Source of the DNA: Gammaproteobacteria bacterium
Lineage (GTDB): Bacteria; Pseudomonadota; Gammaproteobacteria; Steroidobacterales; Steroidobacteraceae
Length of the DNA: 36,479 bases
Assembly (NCBI GenBank): GCA_011391405.1
Contig: JAABQQ010000198.1
Coordinates: 1 to 36,479 of the forward strand
Reading direction: 5' to 3'
Made by a program: the position numbers and the translations under genes. Below the pieces are notes generated by a model that did not search any database, was not told the origin of the DNA, and saw only the letters and a program-made list of their open reading frames with translations. Positions 9,038 to 20,038 of the stretch are shown piece after piece (within the stretch, counting starts at the first letter, position 1; each line of letters starts with the position of its first letter).

Positions 9038-10384
9038 ATGCCTCGCGTACACCTCAAGACCTTCGGCTGCCAGATGAACGAGTACGACTCCGCGCGGATG
9101 GCGGACGTGCTGCGTGACTGCGGCGGCTACGAGACCACCGAGCATCCGGAAGAAGCCGACCTGCTGCTGCTCAACACGTGCTCCGTGCGCGAGAAGGCGC
9201 AGGAGAAAGTGTTTTCGCAGCTCGGCCGCTGGCGCGACCTGAAGGCCGCGCGCCCGCACGTCATCATCGGCGTGGGCGGTTGCGTGGCGAGCCAGGAAGG
9301 CGAGGGCATCACCGCGCGGGCGCCGTTCGTCGATCTCGTGTTCGGCCCGCAGACGATCCACCGTCTGCCCGACATGCTCGCGCAGCTGCGCAAGCAGGGG
9401 CGCGCGGTGGTCGACATCAGCTTCCCCGAGATCGAGAAATTCGACCGGCTGCCAGCGCCGCGAGCCGAAGGCGTGACGGCCTTCGTCTCGATCATGGAAG
9501 GCTGCAGCAAGTACTGCACGTTCTGCGTGGTGCCGTACACGCGCGGCGAAGAAGTCAGCCGCCCGCTCGAACAGGTACTCGCCGAGGTTCGATCGCTGGC
9601 GACGCAGGGCGTCGTCGAGATTACGCTGCTCGGCCAGAACGTGAACGCGTATCGCGGCCCGATGGCGGGGGGCGGCCTGGCTGACCTTGCGGCGCTCATC
9701 TACCTCGTCGCGGCAGTGCGGGGCATCGAACGTATCCGCTTCACCACTTCGCACCCGGTCGAATTCCGCGACAGCCTGATCGAGGCCTACCGCGACGTGC
9801 CGCAGCTCGCCAACTACCTGCACCTGCCGGTGCAGAGCGGCTCGGACCGCGTGCTTGCGCTGATGAAGCGCGGCCACACCGTGCTCGAATACAAGCAGAA
9901 GCTGCGCCGGCTGCGCGAAGTCCGGCCGGACATCAGCCTGACGACCGACATCATCGTCGGCTTTCCGGGCGAGACGGAGCGCGATTTCGCGGCCACGCTC
10001 GACCTCGTGCGCGACGTCGGTTTCGACCAGAGCTTCAGCTTCATCTACAGCCAGCGACCGGGCACGCCTGCGGCGTCGTTTCCCGATGACGTGACGCACG
10101 CCGAGAAGCAAGCTCGCCTCGAGCGGCTGCAGGCGCTGCTCAATGCGCAGGCGCAGGCGATCAGCTTACGGATGGTCGGCACGACTCAGCGCGTGCTGGT
10201 CGAACGGCCTTCCAGGCGTGACACGCGCCAGCTCGCGGGCCGCACCGAGAACAACCGCTGGGTCAATTTCGATGGCCCGGTCTCACTCATCAACCGCTTC
10301 ACCGACGTCGTCATCACCGAGGCGATGCCGAATTCGCTGCGAGGTCGGTGGGTGGCCGCAGAGTCCGCACGGAGCAGCGCTTGA
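9038..10384 (+). CDS. miaB: tRNA-2-methylthio-N6-dimethylallyladenosine synthase MiaB
   Basis: A 448-residue radical-SAM methylthiotransferase that converts i6A37 to ms2i6A37 in tRNAs reading UNN codons. The N-terminal UPF0004 domain carries three auxiliary-cluster cysteines, Cys11 ([11 protein letters not shown]), Cys48 (LNTCSVRE) and Cys82 (GGCVAS). The radical-SAM motif CSKYCTFC gives Cys156, Cys160 and Cys163. A C-terminal TRAM domain covers roughly the last 65 residues ([15 protein letters not shown] onward). The ATG at 9038 is chosen over an in-frame ATG at 9002 because the family begins right before the first cysteine motif. It heads the run miaB-ybeZ-ybeY-corC-lnt found in many gammaproteobacteria. 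Confidence 0.97.
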   Translation: MPRVHLKTFGCQMNEYDSARMADVLRDCGGYETTEHPEEADLLLLNTCSVREKAQEKVFSQLGRWRDLKAARPHVIIGVGGCVASQEGEGITARAPFVDLVFGPQTIHRLPDMLAQLRKQGRAVVDISFPEIEKFDRLPAPRAEGVTAFVSIMEGCSKYCTFCVVPYTRGEEVSRPLEQVLAEVRSLATQGVVEITLLGQNVNAYRGPMAGGGLADLAALIYLVAAVRGIERIRFTTSHPVEFRDSLIEAYRDVPQLANYLHLPVQSGSDRVLALMKRGHTVLEYKQKLRRLREVRPDISLTTDIIVGFPGETERDFAATLDLVRDVGFDQSFSFIYSQRPGTPAASFPDDVTHAEKQARLERLQALLNAQAQAISLRMVGTTQRVLVERPSRRDTRQLAGRTENNRWVNFDGPVSLINRFTDVVITEAMPNSLRGRWVAAESARSSA

Positions 10385-11370
10385 ACGCACAGGTCGAATC
10401 GCGCGAACTCTCGCTCGCTGGCGCCGACAATTCGCGACTCGCAAATTTTGCGGGACCGATGGAGCAGAACCTGCGTCACGTCGAGGAACGCCTCGGCGTC
10501 GAAGTTCGCCGGCGCGGCTACGACGTGCAGGTGCTCGGTCCGGCCGAGGCGGTAGCCAATGCGTCCGCGGTGCTCGCCCGGATGTTCGAGCTGTCCGCGC
10601 AGGAAACCCTCTCGCCCGACCGCGTGCATCTCTGCGTGCAGGAATTCGGGTTCCCACGCCCGGTCACGGAGCAGGCGGCGGGTGGTGGCAGCGAGACGAT
10701 CGTGCACACGCAACGCGGCGGCATCCGCGGCCGCGGACCGAACCAGCGTCAGTACATGGACCAGATCCGCGTGAACGACCTCACGTTCGGCATTGGACCT
10801 GCTGGCACGGGCAAGACCTATCTCGCCGTCGCCAGCGCCGTCGAAGCGCTGCATTCGGGCAGCGTGCGACGCATCGTGCTCGTGCGGCCGGCAGTCGAAG
10901 CCGGCGAACGACTAGGCTTCCTGCCGGGCGACATGGCGCAGAAAGTCGATCCCTACCTGCGGCCGATGTACGACGCGCTCTACGAGATGATGGGTTTCGA
11001 CCGCGTTGCGCGCAACATCGAACGGCAGATCATCGAAGTGGCGCCGCTCGCATTCATGCGTGGCCGCTCGCTCAACGACTCGTTCATCATCCTCGACGAG
11101 GCGCAGAACACCTCGGTCGAGCAGATGAAGATGTTCCTGACGCGCCTCGGCTTCGGCTCGAAGGCCGTCGTCACCGGCGACATCACGCAGGTGGATCTCC
11201 CGCGGCAACAGCGTTCGGGACTGCGTCACGCAATCGAAGTGCTGCGCGGCGTCGATGGCGTCGCCTTCACGTTCTTCAACGCGCTGGACGTCGTGCGTCA
11301 CCCGCTGGTGCAGCGGATCGTGCAGGCGTACGAACGCAACTCGGACGCCGAGGATGCCCGGGATCGTTGA
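10381..11370 (+). CDS. ybeZ: PhoH-family ATPase YbeZ
   Basis: A 329-residue PhoH-like P-loop NTPase. An N-terminal KH-like nucleic-acid-binding region (about 25-90) precedes the ATPase core, with Walker A GPAGTGKT at 139-146 and Walker B FIILDE at 235-240. In other bacteria YbeZ works with YbeY in rRNA processing and RNA metabolism; the next gene here is ybeY. The start is most likely the TTG at 10381, which overlaps the miaB stop as TTGA and has GGAG at 10371-10374 at ideal spacing. The alternative GTG at 10348 lies inside miaB and adds 11 residues with no visible ribosome site. The overlap suggests translational coupling to miaB. Confidence 0.93.
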   Translation: MNAQVESRELSLAGADNSRLANFAGPMEQNLRHVEERLGVEVRRRGYDVQVLGPAEAVANASAVLARMFELSAQETLSPDRVHLCVQEFGFPRPVTEQAAGGGSETIVHTQRGGIRGRGPNQRQYMDQIRVNDLTFGIGPAGTGKTYLAVASAVEALHSGSVRRIVLVRPAVEAGERLGFLPGDMAQKVDPYLRPMYDALYEMMGFDRVARNIERQIIEVAPLAFMRGRSLNDSFIILDEAQNTSVEQMKMFLTRLGFGSKAVVTGDITQVDLPRQQRSGLRHAIEVLRGVDGVAFTFFNALDVVRHPLVQRIVQAYERNSDAEDARDR

Positions 11371-11924
11371 TGCGCAGCCAGTCCACCCGCGGTTCCGCCA
11401 ACGCGCTGTCGCCGCTGCAAGTCGAAGTGCAGCTCGCCACGCGCCGGCCCTGGGTGCCGGGCGCCGTCACGCTGCGGCGCTGGGTACGCGCGGCCCATGC
11501 GCGGGGGCTCGCGTCCCTGCCGGCGCGCAAGCTCCGGATGCACGAATCGGTGGAGCAGGGCGCCGCCGCGTGCCTGCGCGTCGTGGGCAACGCCGAGAGC
11601 CGTCGCCTGGACCGCGAATACCGCGGCAAGGATCAGCCGACCAACGTGCTGTCGTTCCCTTCGTCGCCCGAGGAGCGTGTCGCCACCGGCATCCTCGGTG
11701 ATCTCGTGATCTGCGCCCCGCTCGTGGCGCGCGAAGCCCGCGAACAGGGCAAGCCGCTGCGCGCCCACTGGGCCCACATGGTGGTGCACGGCACGCTGCA
11801 TCTGCTGGACTATGACCACGCAAGCCCGCGCGATGCCCGCACGATGGAGGCGCTCGAGGTGGAAATCCTGCGCGGATTGGGGTTTCATGACCCGTACTCC
11901 CAAGTCACCGAACAGGCTGTATGA
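11370..11924 (+). CDS. ybeY: Endoribonuclease YbeY (16S rRNA maturation)
   Basis: A 184-residue metal-dependent RNase family member, about 30 longer than the 155-residue Escherichia protein. The zinc site is complete: HGTLHLLDYDH gives His140, His144 and His150. The RNA-binding region includes NVLSFP (about 92-97) and GDLVIC. YbeY takes part in 16S rRNA 3'-end maturation and ribosome quality control. The ATG at 11370 shares its A with the TGA of ybeZ, so the two are likely coupled. The extra length is in the N-terminal first 20 residues and around 43-60; a later in-frame start would trim it but would lose the tight linkage. The long open frame running in from 10143 is a shadow of miaB and ybeZ. 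Confidence 0.95.
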   Translation: MRSQSTRGSANALSPLQVEVQLATRRPWVPGAVTLRRWVRAAHARGLASLPARKLRMHESVEQGAAACLRVVGNAESRRLDREYRGKDQPTNVLSFPSSPEERVATGILGDLVICAPLVAREAREQGKPLRAHWAHMVVHGTLHLLDYDHASPRDARTMEALEVEILRGLGFHDPYSQVTEQAV

Positions 11925-12787
11925 GTAGTAGCGGACAAACAGGTTCGACGGGCGGCTGGTTCAGGCGACTGGCCAGCTCGATCACGGGCGAGCCGCGCGA
12001 CCTCGACGAGCTCGCAGCCATCCTGGTCGAAGCCCGGGAGCGCGGACTGATCGACGCCGACGTCCTGCAGATGCTGGAGTCGGTCCTGGAAGTCTCCGCG
12101 ATCCAGGTGCGCGACATCATGGTGCCGCGTTCGCAGATGGTCGTAATCAACCGCGACGAGCCGGTCGAGAAGATCCTGCCGGTCGTCATCGAATCGGGGC
12201 ACTCGCGGTTTCCCGTCGTCGGCGAGGATCGCGACGAGGTGCAGGGCATCCTGCTCGCCAAGGACCTGTTGCGGTTCTTCGTCGAGGACCAGCCCGACGA
12301 CTTCGACATCAAGGAATGCCTGCGTCCCGCCGTGTTCATTCCGGAGAGCAAGCGCCTCAACGTGCTGCTCAAGGAATTTCGCGTCACGCACAACCACATG
12401 GCGATCGTCGTCGACGAATACGGCGGCGTGTCGGGCCTGCTTACCATCGAAGACGTACTGGAGCAGATCGTGGGTGACATCGGCGACGAATACGATGTCG
12501 ACGAGAGTGAGGGTATCCGCAAGGAAGGCGACCGCAGCTGGACGGTGCCTGCACTCACGCGCATAGAGGACTTCAACCAGGCGTTCGGTACGCGGTTCTC
12601 TGACGAGGAATACGACACCATTGGCGGCCTGATCCTGCAGGAACTGGGACGGATGCCGCGCCGCGGCGAAGCCGTGCAGATCGGCGGGCTCGAACTGAAA
12701 GTGACCCGCGCGGACCGGCGCCGCATCGAGACCCTGCGCGTGACCTCGCCGCGCGACCTCGAATTACGCCCGGCGGATGGCGGCTAG
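11921..12787 (+). CDS. corC: CorC/HlyC-family CBS-domain protein (YbeX)
   Basis: A 288-residue soluble protein. After a short N-terminal region it has two CBS domains (about 62-190, opening with VRDIMVPRSQMV) and a C-terminal CorC_HlyC domain (about 205-280, with DTIGGLILQELGRMPRRGE). Family members bind adenosine nucleotides and have been linked to Mg2+/Co2+ efflux and, for YbeX, to ribosome function. There is no DUF21 membrane domain, as expected for YbeX rather than the larger CorB type. The ATG overlaps the ybeY stop by 4 nt, and the 3' end overlaps lnt by 11 nt, so it lies in the middle of the operon. Confidence 0.93.
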   Translation: MSSSGQTGSTGGWFRRLASSITGEPRDLDELAAILVEARERGLIDADVLQMLESVLEVSAIQVRDIMVPRSQMVVINRDEPVEKILPVVIESGHSRFPVVGEDRDEVQGILLAKDLLRFFVEDQPDDFDIKECLRPAVFIPESKRLNVLLKEFRVTHNHMAIVVDEYGGVSGLLTIEDVLEQIVGDIGDEYDVDESEGIRKEGDRSWTVPALTRIEDFNQAFGTRFSDEEYDTIGGLILQELGRMPRRGEAVQIGGLELKVTRADRRRIETLRVTSPRDLELRPADGG

Positions 12788-14309
12788 CCGGGTGGACGTC
12801 GCGGCCCGCCTGCGAGGCCTCCTCCGCTGGGGACGCTGGCTTGCGCTGCCGCTCGGCAGCCTGCTCGCGCTCGCCTTCGCGCCCAGCGCTCACTACCTGC
12901 TGGCCTTCGCGTGCACGGCCGCCTTGTTCGTGCTCTGGCATGGCGCGAGTCCGCGCGAAGCGGCCTGGCGCGGATTCCTGTTCACGGTCGGCACGTTCCT
13001 GGCGGGCACGTACTGGCTGTTCCACAGCATCCACCTCATCGGTCAGGCGCCCGTCTGGGTTGCGCTGCTGCTCATGCTCGGGCTCGTTGCGATCATGGGC
13101 GTCTACACCGCGATCGTCGGTTACGTCGGCGCGCGCTGGGCACCGGACAGCGGTGCGCTGCGCTGGCTGTTTCTGCTGCCCGCGACGTGGGTGCTCTCGG
13201 AGTGGTTTCGCGGCTGGTTCCTCAGCGGATTTCCGTGGCTGGCACTCGGGTACTCGCAGCTCGCGACACCGCTCCGTGGCTTTGCGCCGCTGCTCGGCGT
13301 GTACGGCGTGAGCCTCGCCGCCGCGGTCACCGCGGGTGCACTGGCCGCTTTGCTGCTCGGCGGGCGACGTGACCGCATCGTCGCTGCCGTCATCGTCCTG
13401 TGCGTGTGGGGCACCGGCACCGCACTGACCCGCATCGAATGGACGGTGCCGCGTGGCGCACCCATCCGCGCCGCGCTGGTGCAGGGTGCCGTGCCGCAGT
13501 CGATGAAGTGGGCAGCGGATCAGCGCGCGCATACGATGCAGTTGTACGCAGACATGATGGTGCCGCACCTCGGCGCGGACGTCATCGTGTGGCCGGAGTC
13601 GGCGATTCCAGCACTCGAAGCGAACGTGCGACCCTACCTCGCGCAGATGTCGGCGCTCGCGAACGAAAACGGTTCATCGCTGCTGATGGGCCTGCTGCGG
13701 CGCGACGAAGCGACAGGCTCGTACTACAACTCGGTCGCGGCCTGGGCGCTCGAACAGCCGGTGCAGTGGTACGACAAGCGCCGACTCGTCCCCTTCGGCG
13801 AATTCTTCCCGGTGCCGCAAGCGGTGCGTGAATGGTTGCGGCTCATGAACCTGCCGTATTCCGATTTCCAGCCGGGACGCGCCGATCCGGCGCCGCTGCG
13901 GGCGGCGGGCGAAACGTTCGCGCCGACCGTCTGCTACGAGGACGCCTACGGGTCCGAGCAGCTTGGGCTGGTCCGCCAGTCGTCGCTGCTCGTCAACGTC
14001 ACCAACGACGCCTGGTTCGGCGACTCGACCGCGCCGCATCAGCACCTCGACATCAGCCGCATGCGTGCGCTCGAGAGCGCGCGCGCGATGCTGCGCGCGA
14101 CGAACGACGGCGTCACTGCGCTGATCGGGCACGACGGTGTGCTGCTCGGAACGTTGCCGCAGTTCCAGCCCGGCGTGCTCACGGGTGAAGTGCAGCCGCG
14201 CACGGGTCTCACTCCTTACGTGCGATTCGGCAACTGGCCCATCCTTGCCGTGCTCTGGCTCGGACTCGCTGTCATCGTGGTGTCGTACCGTCGGAGCATC
14301 CGACGATGA
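12777..14309 (+). CDS. lnt: Apolipoprotein N-acyltransferase Lnt
   Basis: A 510-residue inner-membrane enzyme that adds the third acyl chain to the N-terminal Cys of lipoproteins (Escherichia: 512). About six TM segments fill residues 20-215, followed by a periplasmic nitrilase-like domain and a final TM near 487-503. The catalytic triad is Glu274 (VWPESAIP), Lys334 (YDKRRLVPFGE) and Cys386 (CYED). The start overlaps corC by 11 nt, and the end overlaps the next gene by ATGA. It would process the outer-membrane lipoproteins encoded in this window, including LptE and the Ala-rich lipoprotein. Confidence 0.97.
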   Translation: MAASRVDVAARLRGLLRWGRWLALPLGSLLALAFAPSAHYLLAFACTAALFVLWHGASPREAAWRGFLFTVGTFLAGTYWLFHSIHLIGQAPVWVALLLMLGLVAIMGVYTAIVGYVGARWAPDSGALRWLFLLPATWVLSEWFRGWFLSGFPWLALGYSQLATPLRGFAPLLGVYGVSLAAAVTAGALAALLLGGRRDRIVAAVIVLCVWGTGTALTRIEWTVPRGAPIRAALVQGAVPQSMKWAADQRAHTMQLYADMMVPHLGADVIVWPESAIPALEANVRPYLAQMSALANENGSSLLMGLLRRDEATGSYYNSVAAWALEQPVQWYDKRRLVPFGEFFPVPQAVREWLRLMNLPYSDFQPGRADPAPLRAAGETFAPTVCYEDAYGSEQLGLVRQSSLLVNVTNDAWFGDSTAPHQHLDISRMRALESARAMLRATNDGVTALIGHDGVLLGTLPQFQPGVLTGEVQPRTGLTPYVRFGNWPILAVLWLGLAVIVVSYRRSIRR

Positions 14310-15382
14310 GCGAACACCGCGGTGCGTTGACCGCCGAAGGCGAGCTGTACCCGTCGCCGCGCCGGGCGCTCGATTACCTGGAGACCGAGCCGCCGGAACC
14401 CGGCCGCGCCATCGAAATCGGCGCCGGCCTGCGCTGGGCGCGCATTCCGCTGCCGATGGAGTTGAACCACATCAACGTCTGGCTGCTGCGGCACGAAGAC
14501 GGCTGGATGCTGGTGGACACGGGCCTTGCCGACGACGTCTGCCGCGCGGCGTGGCACAGTCTCGAGACGCACGATCTCGAGGGTCGCGCGCTGCGCCGGA
14601 TCTTCATCACGCACGATCATCCGGACCACATGGGTCTCTCGCGCTGGCTGCATGAGCGCCACGGCGCGCCTGTGTGGATGTCCGAGATCGGTCACCGTTC
14701 GACCGGGGGCTACCTCGCTGCATCGCCGGACGCCTTGCGCGAGCAGCAGCTCGCGTTCTTCACCGCGCACGGCATGGAGGTCGAGCTCGAGACGCTGCGC
14801 AAAGCCTCGGGCCGGGAGCACGGCGCCTGGTACGGCGGCCTGCCTCCGCTGGCTCAGGCATCTGCCGGCGGCGAGCGAGTGCACGCCGCAGGTCGCGACT
14901 GGGACATCATCGAGACCAGCGGGCATTGCCGCGGGCACCTGTGCCTGTATGACGCGCAGGACCAGATCCTGATCGCCGGCGACCAGGTCCTGCCCACGAT
15001 CTCACCCAACGTAAGCGTGCTGCCGTCGCGGCCGGACGCGAATCCGCTGCGTGAATTCCTGGAGTCGCTCGCGCGGCTCGAGCACTGCGCGCCGAACACG
15101 CTCGTGCTGCCGTCCCACGGCCGGCCGTTCCGGGGGCTGCACCGGCGCGTGGACGTGCTGCGCTCGCACCATCTTCAGCAACTGGAAAGCCTGCGCAAGG
15201 CCTGTCGTGACCCGCAAGCGGCCTACGGACTGCTGCCGGTCATGTTCGGGCGTCCGCTGCGCGGCTATCACCGCTTCCTGGCGCTCGGCGAGACCGTCGC
15301 GCACCTGAATTACCTTTGGCACGCCGGCGATCTCAAGCGTACCGTGGACGACGCCGGCCGTATCCATTTCGTGGCTGGCTGA
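14306..15382 (+). CDS. Metallo-beta-lactamase-fold hydrolase
   Basis: A 358-residue protein with the metallo-beta-lactamase fold. The motif HDHPDH (103-108) supplies the first metal site; further ligands can be placed at His207 (TSGHCRGH), Asp226 (AGDQVLP) and His271 (LPSHGRPF). The C-terminal 80 residues form a helical region like that of LACTB2-type hydrolases. Such enzymes act on thioesters, nucleotides or RNA; the substrate here cannot be named. The ATG lies in an ATGA overlap with lnt, so it is probably co-expressed with the envelope genes, and it is followed 10 nt later by the NfeD-like gene. No signal peptide is present. Confidence 0.88.
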   Translation: MSEHRGALTAEGELYPSPRRALDYLETEPPEPGRAIEIGAGLRWARIPLPMELNHINVWLLRHEDGWMLVDTGLADDVCRAAWHSLETHDLEGRALRRIFITHDHPDHMGLSRWLHERHGAPVWMSEIGHRSTGGYLAASPDALREQQLAFFTAHGMEVELETLRKASGREHGAWYGGLPPLAQASAGGERVHAAGRDWDIIETSGHCRGHLCLYDAQDQILIAGDQVLPTISPNVSVLPSRPDANPLREFLESLARLEHCAPNTLVLPSHGRPFRGLHRRVDVLRSHHLQQLESLRKACRDPQAAYGLLPVMFGRPLRGYHRFLALGETVAHLNYLWHAGDLKRTVDDAGRIHFVAG

Positions 15383-15392
15383 GGGAACTGGC

Positions 15393-15836
15393 ATGGAATT
15401 GTCCGCAGCGACGGTCTGGTGGGTGCTGGCAGGGATCGCGGTCGCGGTCGAACTGTCCACCGGCACCTTCTACATGCTGATGCTGGCGCTCGGCCTCGCG
15501 GCCGGAGCGATCGCGAGCCACCTCGGCTTCGGAGTGCCACTGCAGATCGTCGCCGCGGCTGCGGTCGCCGGTGGTGGGACCGCGTTCTGGCGCTGGCGCC
15601 GTGCGCGCGAAGCGCCGTCGTTGCCCGCAGCAAGCAATCGCGACGTCAATCTCGACATCGGTGAGCGCGTGTTCGTGCAGGAATGGTTTCCGAATCGAAC
15701 GGCGCGGGTACAGTATCGAGGTTCACCCTGGGAAGCACGGCTGGCGCCTGGCGCGCCAGCCGCGGCCGGCGAACATCTCGTGAGCGCTGTGGAAGGCAAC
15801 TGGCTCGTGCTCGAACCCGCCGCCCCGCGGCAATGA
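15393..15836 (+). CDS. NfeD-family membrane protein (short form)
   Basis: A 147-residue protein with two or three hydrophobic segments in residues 5-65, followed by a cytoplasmic OB-fold-like NfeD domain (about 80-145: NLDIGERVFVQEW ... ARVQYRGSPWEARL). Short NfeD proteins partner with stomatin/prohibitin-type SPFH proteins, and the next gene is such a protein (qmcA), so the pair is consistent with Escherichia YbbK-QmcA. The ATG at 15393 is 10 nt behind the hydrolase gene. Family membership is clear; the exact role in membrane quality control is inferred. Confidence 0.85.
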   Translation: MELSAATVWWVLAGIAVAVELSTGTFYMLMLALGLAAGAIASHLGFGVPLQIVAAAAVAGGGTAFWRWRRAREAPSLPAASNRDVNLDIGERVFVQEWFPNRTARVQYRGSPWEARLAPGAPAAAGEHLVSAVEGNWLVLEPAAPRQ

Positions 15837-15877
15837 CCGGCACGGCAAACTAACTCAGGATAGGGACGGACTGATCA

Positions 15878-16786
15878 ATGGAAATCGCACTCGTACTCGC
15901 AGTCATCGCGATCATTTTCGTCATGCAGACAATCAAGATCGTGCCGCAGCAGCACGCCTGGATCGTCGAGCGGCTCGGCAAGTACGATCGAACGCTGACC
16001 CCCGGTCTCAGCTTCGTAGTCCCGTTCATCGAGCGCGTCGCCTACAAGCACTCGCTCAAGGAAGTGCCACTCGACGTGCCGAGCCAGGTCTGCATCACCC
16101 GCGACAACACGCAGCTGCAGGTCGACGGCATCATCTACTTCCAGGTCACCGACCCGATGCGTGCCAGTTACGGCTCGAGCAATTACGTGCTTGCGATCAC
16201 CCAGCTGGCGCAGACGCTGCTGCGCTCTGTCATCGGCAAGATGGAACTGGACAAGACCTTCGAGGAGCGTGACGCGATCAATAAGTCGGTGGTGAGCGCG
16301 CTCGACGAGGCGGCCGGCAACTGGGGCGTGAAGGTGCTGCGCTACGAGATCAAGGACCTCACGCCGCCGCAGGAAATCCTGCGTTCGATGCAGGCGCAGA
16401 TCACGGCCGAGCGCGAGAAGCGCGCACTGATCGCGGCCTCGGAGGGCCGCAAGCAGGAGCAGATCAACATCGCCACTGGCGAGCGCGAGGCTTACATCGC
16501 GCGCTCCGAGGGCCAGCGGCAGGCCGAGATCAACCAGGCACAGGGCGAAGCGTCCGCGATCGTCGCAGTGGCCGAGGCAACGGCGGATGCGATCCGCAAA
16601 GTCGCGCAGGCGATCCAGTCCCCGGGCGGCGAGCAGGCGGTGCAGCTCAAGGTGGCCGAGAAGGCCGTCGAGGCCTACGCGCAGCTGGCGCAGAAGAACA
16701 ACACCATGATCGTGCCGGGGAACATGACCGAGGTTTCGGCGCTGATCGGCACCGCGATGGCGCTGATGAAGGCGCGCACGCCGTAG
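15878..16786 (+). CDS. qmcA: SPFH/stomatin-like membrane protease regulator QmcA
   Basis: A 302-residue SPFH-domain protein (Escherichia QmcA: 305). One N-terminal TM (about 2-18) is followed by the stomatin-like core (VPQQHAWIVERLGKYDR, then TPGLSFVVPFIERV), a long Glu/Arg/Gln-rich coiled coil (about 170-240) and a hydrophobic C-terminal region. QmcA-type proteins form large ring assemblies in the inner membrane and have been linked to FtsH-dependent quality control. It has its own ribosome-site-like AGGGACGG, 41 nt after the NfeD-like gene. A palindrome follows the stop. Confidence 0.93.
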   Translation: MEIALVLAVIAIIFVMQTIKIVPQQHAWIVERLGKYDRTLTPGLSFVVPFIERVAYKHSLKEVPLDVPSQVCITRDNTQLQVDGIIYFQVTDPMRASYGSSNYVLAITQLAQTLLRSVIGKMELDKTFEERDAINKSVVSALDEAAGNWGVKVLRYEIKDLTPPQEILRSMQAQITAEREKRALIAASEGRKQEQINIATGEREAYIARSEGQRQAEINQAQGEASAIVAVAEATADAIRKVAQAIQSPGGEQAVQLKVAEKAVEAYAQLAQKNNTMIVPGNMTEVSALIGTAMALMKARTP

Positions 16787-16791
16787 GGTTG

Positions 16792-19448
<2,657 letters not shown>

Positions 19449-19453
19449 TCGCG

Positions 19454-20011
19454 ATGCGCGCGACGACAACCATGGCGCTGAACAGCGCTGTTCTGGATAT
19501 CTGCGCAGTCGTGCGGAGAGTTCATTCGACAGCATTTACATGGCTTACCCTGCTGATCGTCGTTGCATTGCTCAGCGGCTGCGGCTTCCACCTGCAGGGC
19601 AGCGGCTCGCTGCCGGAGGGAATGCGCAAGTTCTACGTGATCACGGCCGACCAGGTCACGCCCTTTGCGGTGGAGCTGCGCCGGGCCATCGAGCGTTCAG
19701 GCGGCCAGCTGACGAGCACAGCGGCGGAAGCGGACACGGTCGTGCGTATCCAGCGCGATCGCAGCGGGCGACGTGTGCTCTCGGTTTCCGCGCGCAACAC
19801 GCCGCAGGAATACGAGATCTTCTACCTGGTCGAGTACTCGGTGGACCGCGGCGGCAAGGAAGTGCTCGAGTTGCAGCCGCTCGAGATGATCCGCAACCTG
19901 AGCTTCGATGAATCGCAGCTGCTCGCGAAAGACCGCGAGGAAGCCATCATCCGCGAGGCGATGGCACGCGATCTCGCCGTGCTGGTGACGCGCCGGCTCG
20001 AGTCACTCTGA
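19454..20011 (+). CDS. lptE: LPS-assembly lipoprotein LptE
   Basis: LptE is the outer-membrane lipoprotein plug of LptD in lipopolysaccharide export. The sequence has a lipobox LLSGC followed by GFHLQGSG, the family hallmark, then about 140 residues of mixed alpha/beta fold. Position between leuS and (beyond pip) holA agrees. From the ATG at 19454 the protein is 185 residues but the lipidated Cys falls at 43, an unusually long signal. An in-frame GTG at 19511 would put Cys at 24, a normal lipoprotein signal (RRVHSTAFTWLTLL...), so the real start may be later. No ribosome site settles this. Asn/Gln-poor regions and length otherwise fit the family. Confidence 0.9.
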   Translation: MRATTTMALNSAVLDICAVVRRVHSTAFTWLTLLIVVALLSGCGFHLQGSGSLPEGMRKFYVITADQVTPFAVELRRAIERSGGQLTSTAAEADTVVRIQRDRSGRRVLSVSARNTPQEYEIFYLVEYSVDRGGKEVLELQPLEMIRNLSFDESQLLAKDREEAIIREAMARDLAVLVTRRLESL

Positions 20012-20038
20012 CCTGTTCGAATCGATCCCGACAGCCTG

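Noticed and set aside
8987..10111. Minus-strand frame of 374 codons opposite miaB
   Set aside because: It mirrors the miaB coding frame and has no recognisable domain.
10143..11369. Long plus-strand extension upstream of ybeY
   Set aside because: It runs through miaB and ybeZ in another frame and has shadow composition; only the part from 11370 matches YbeY.
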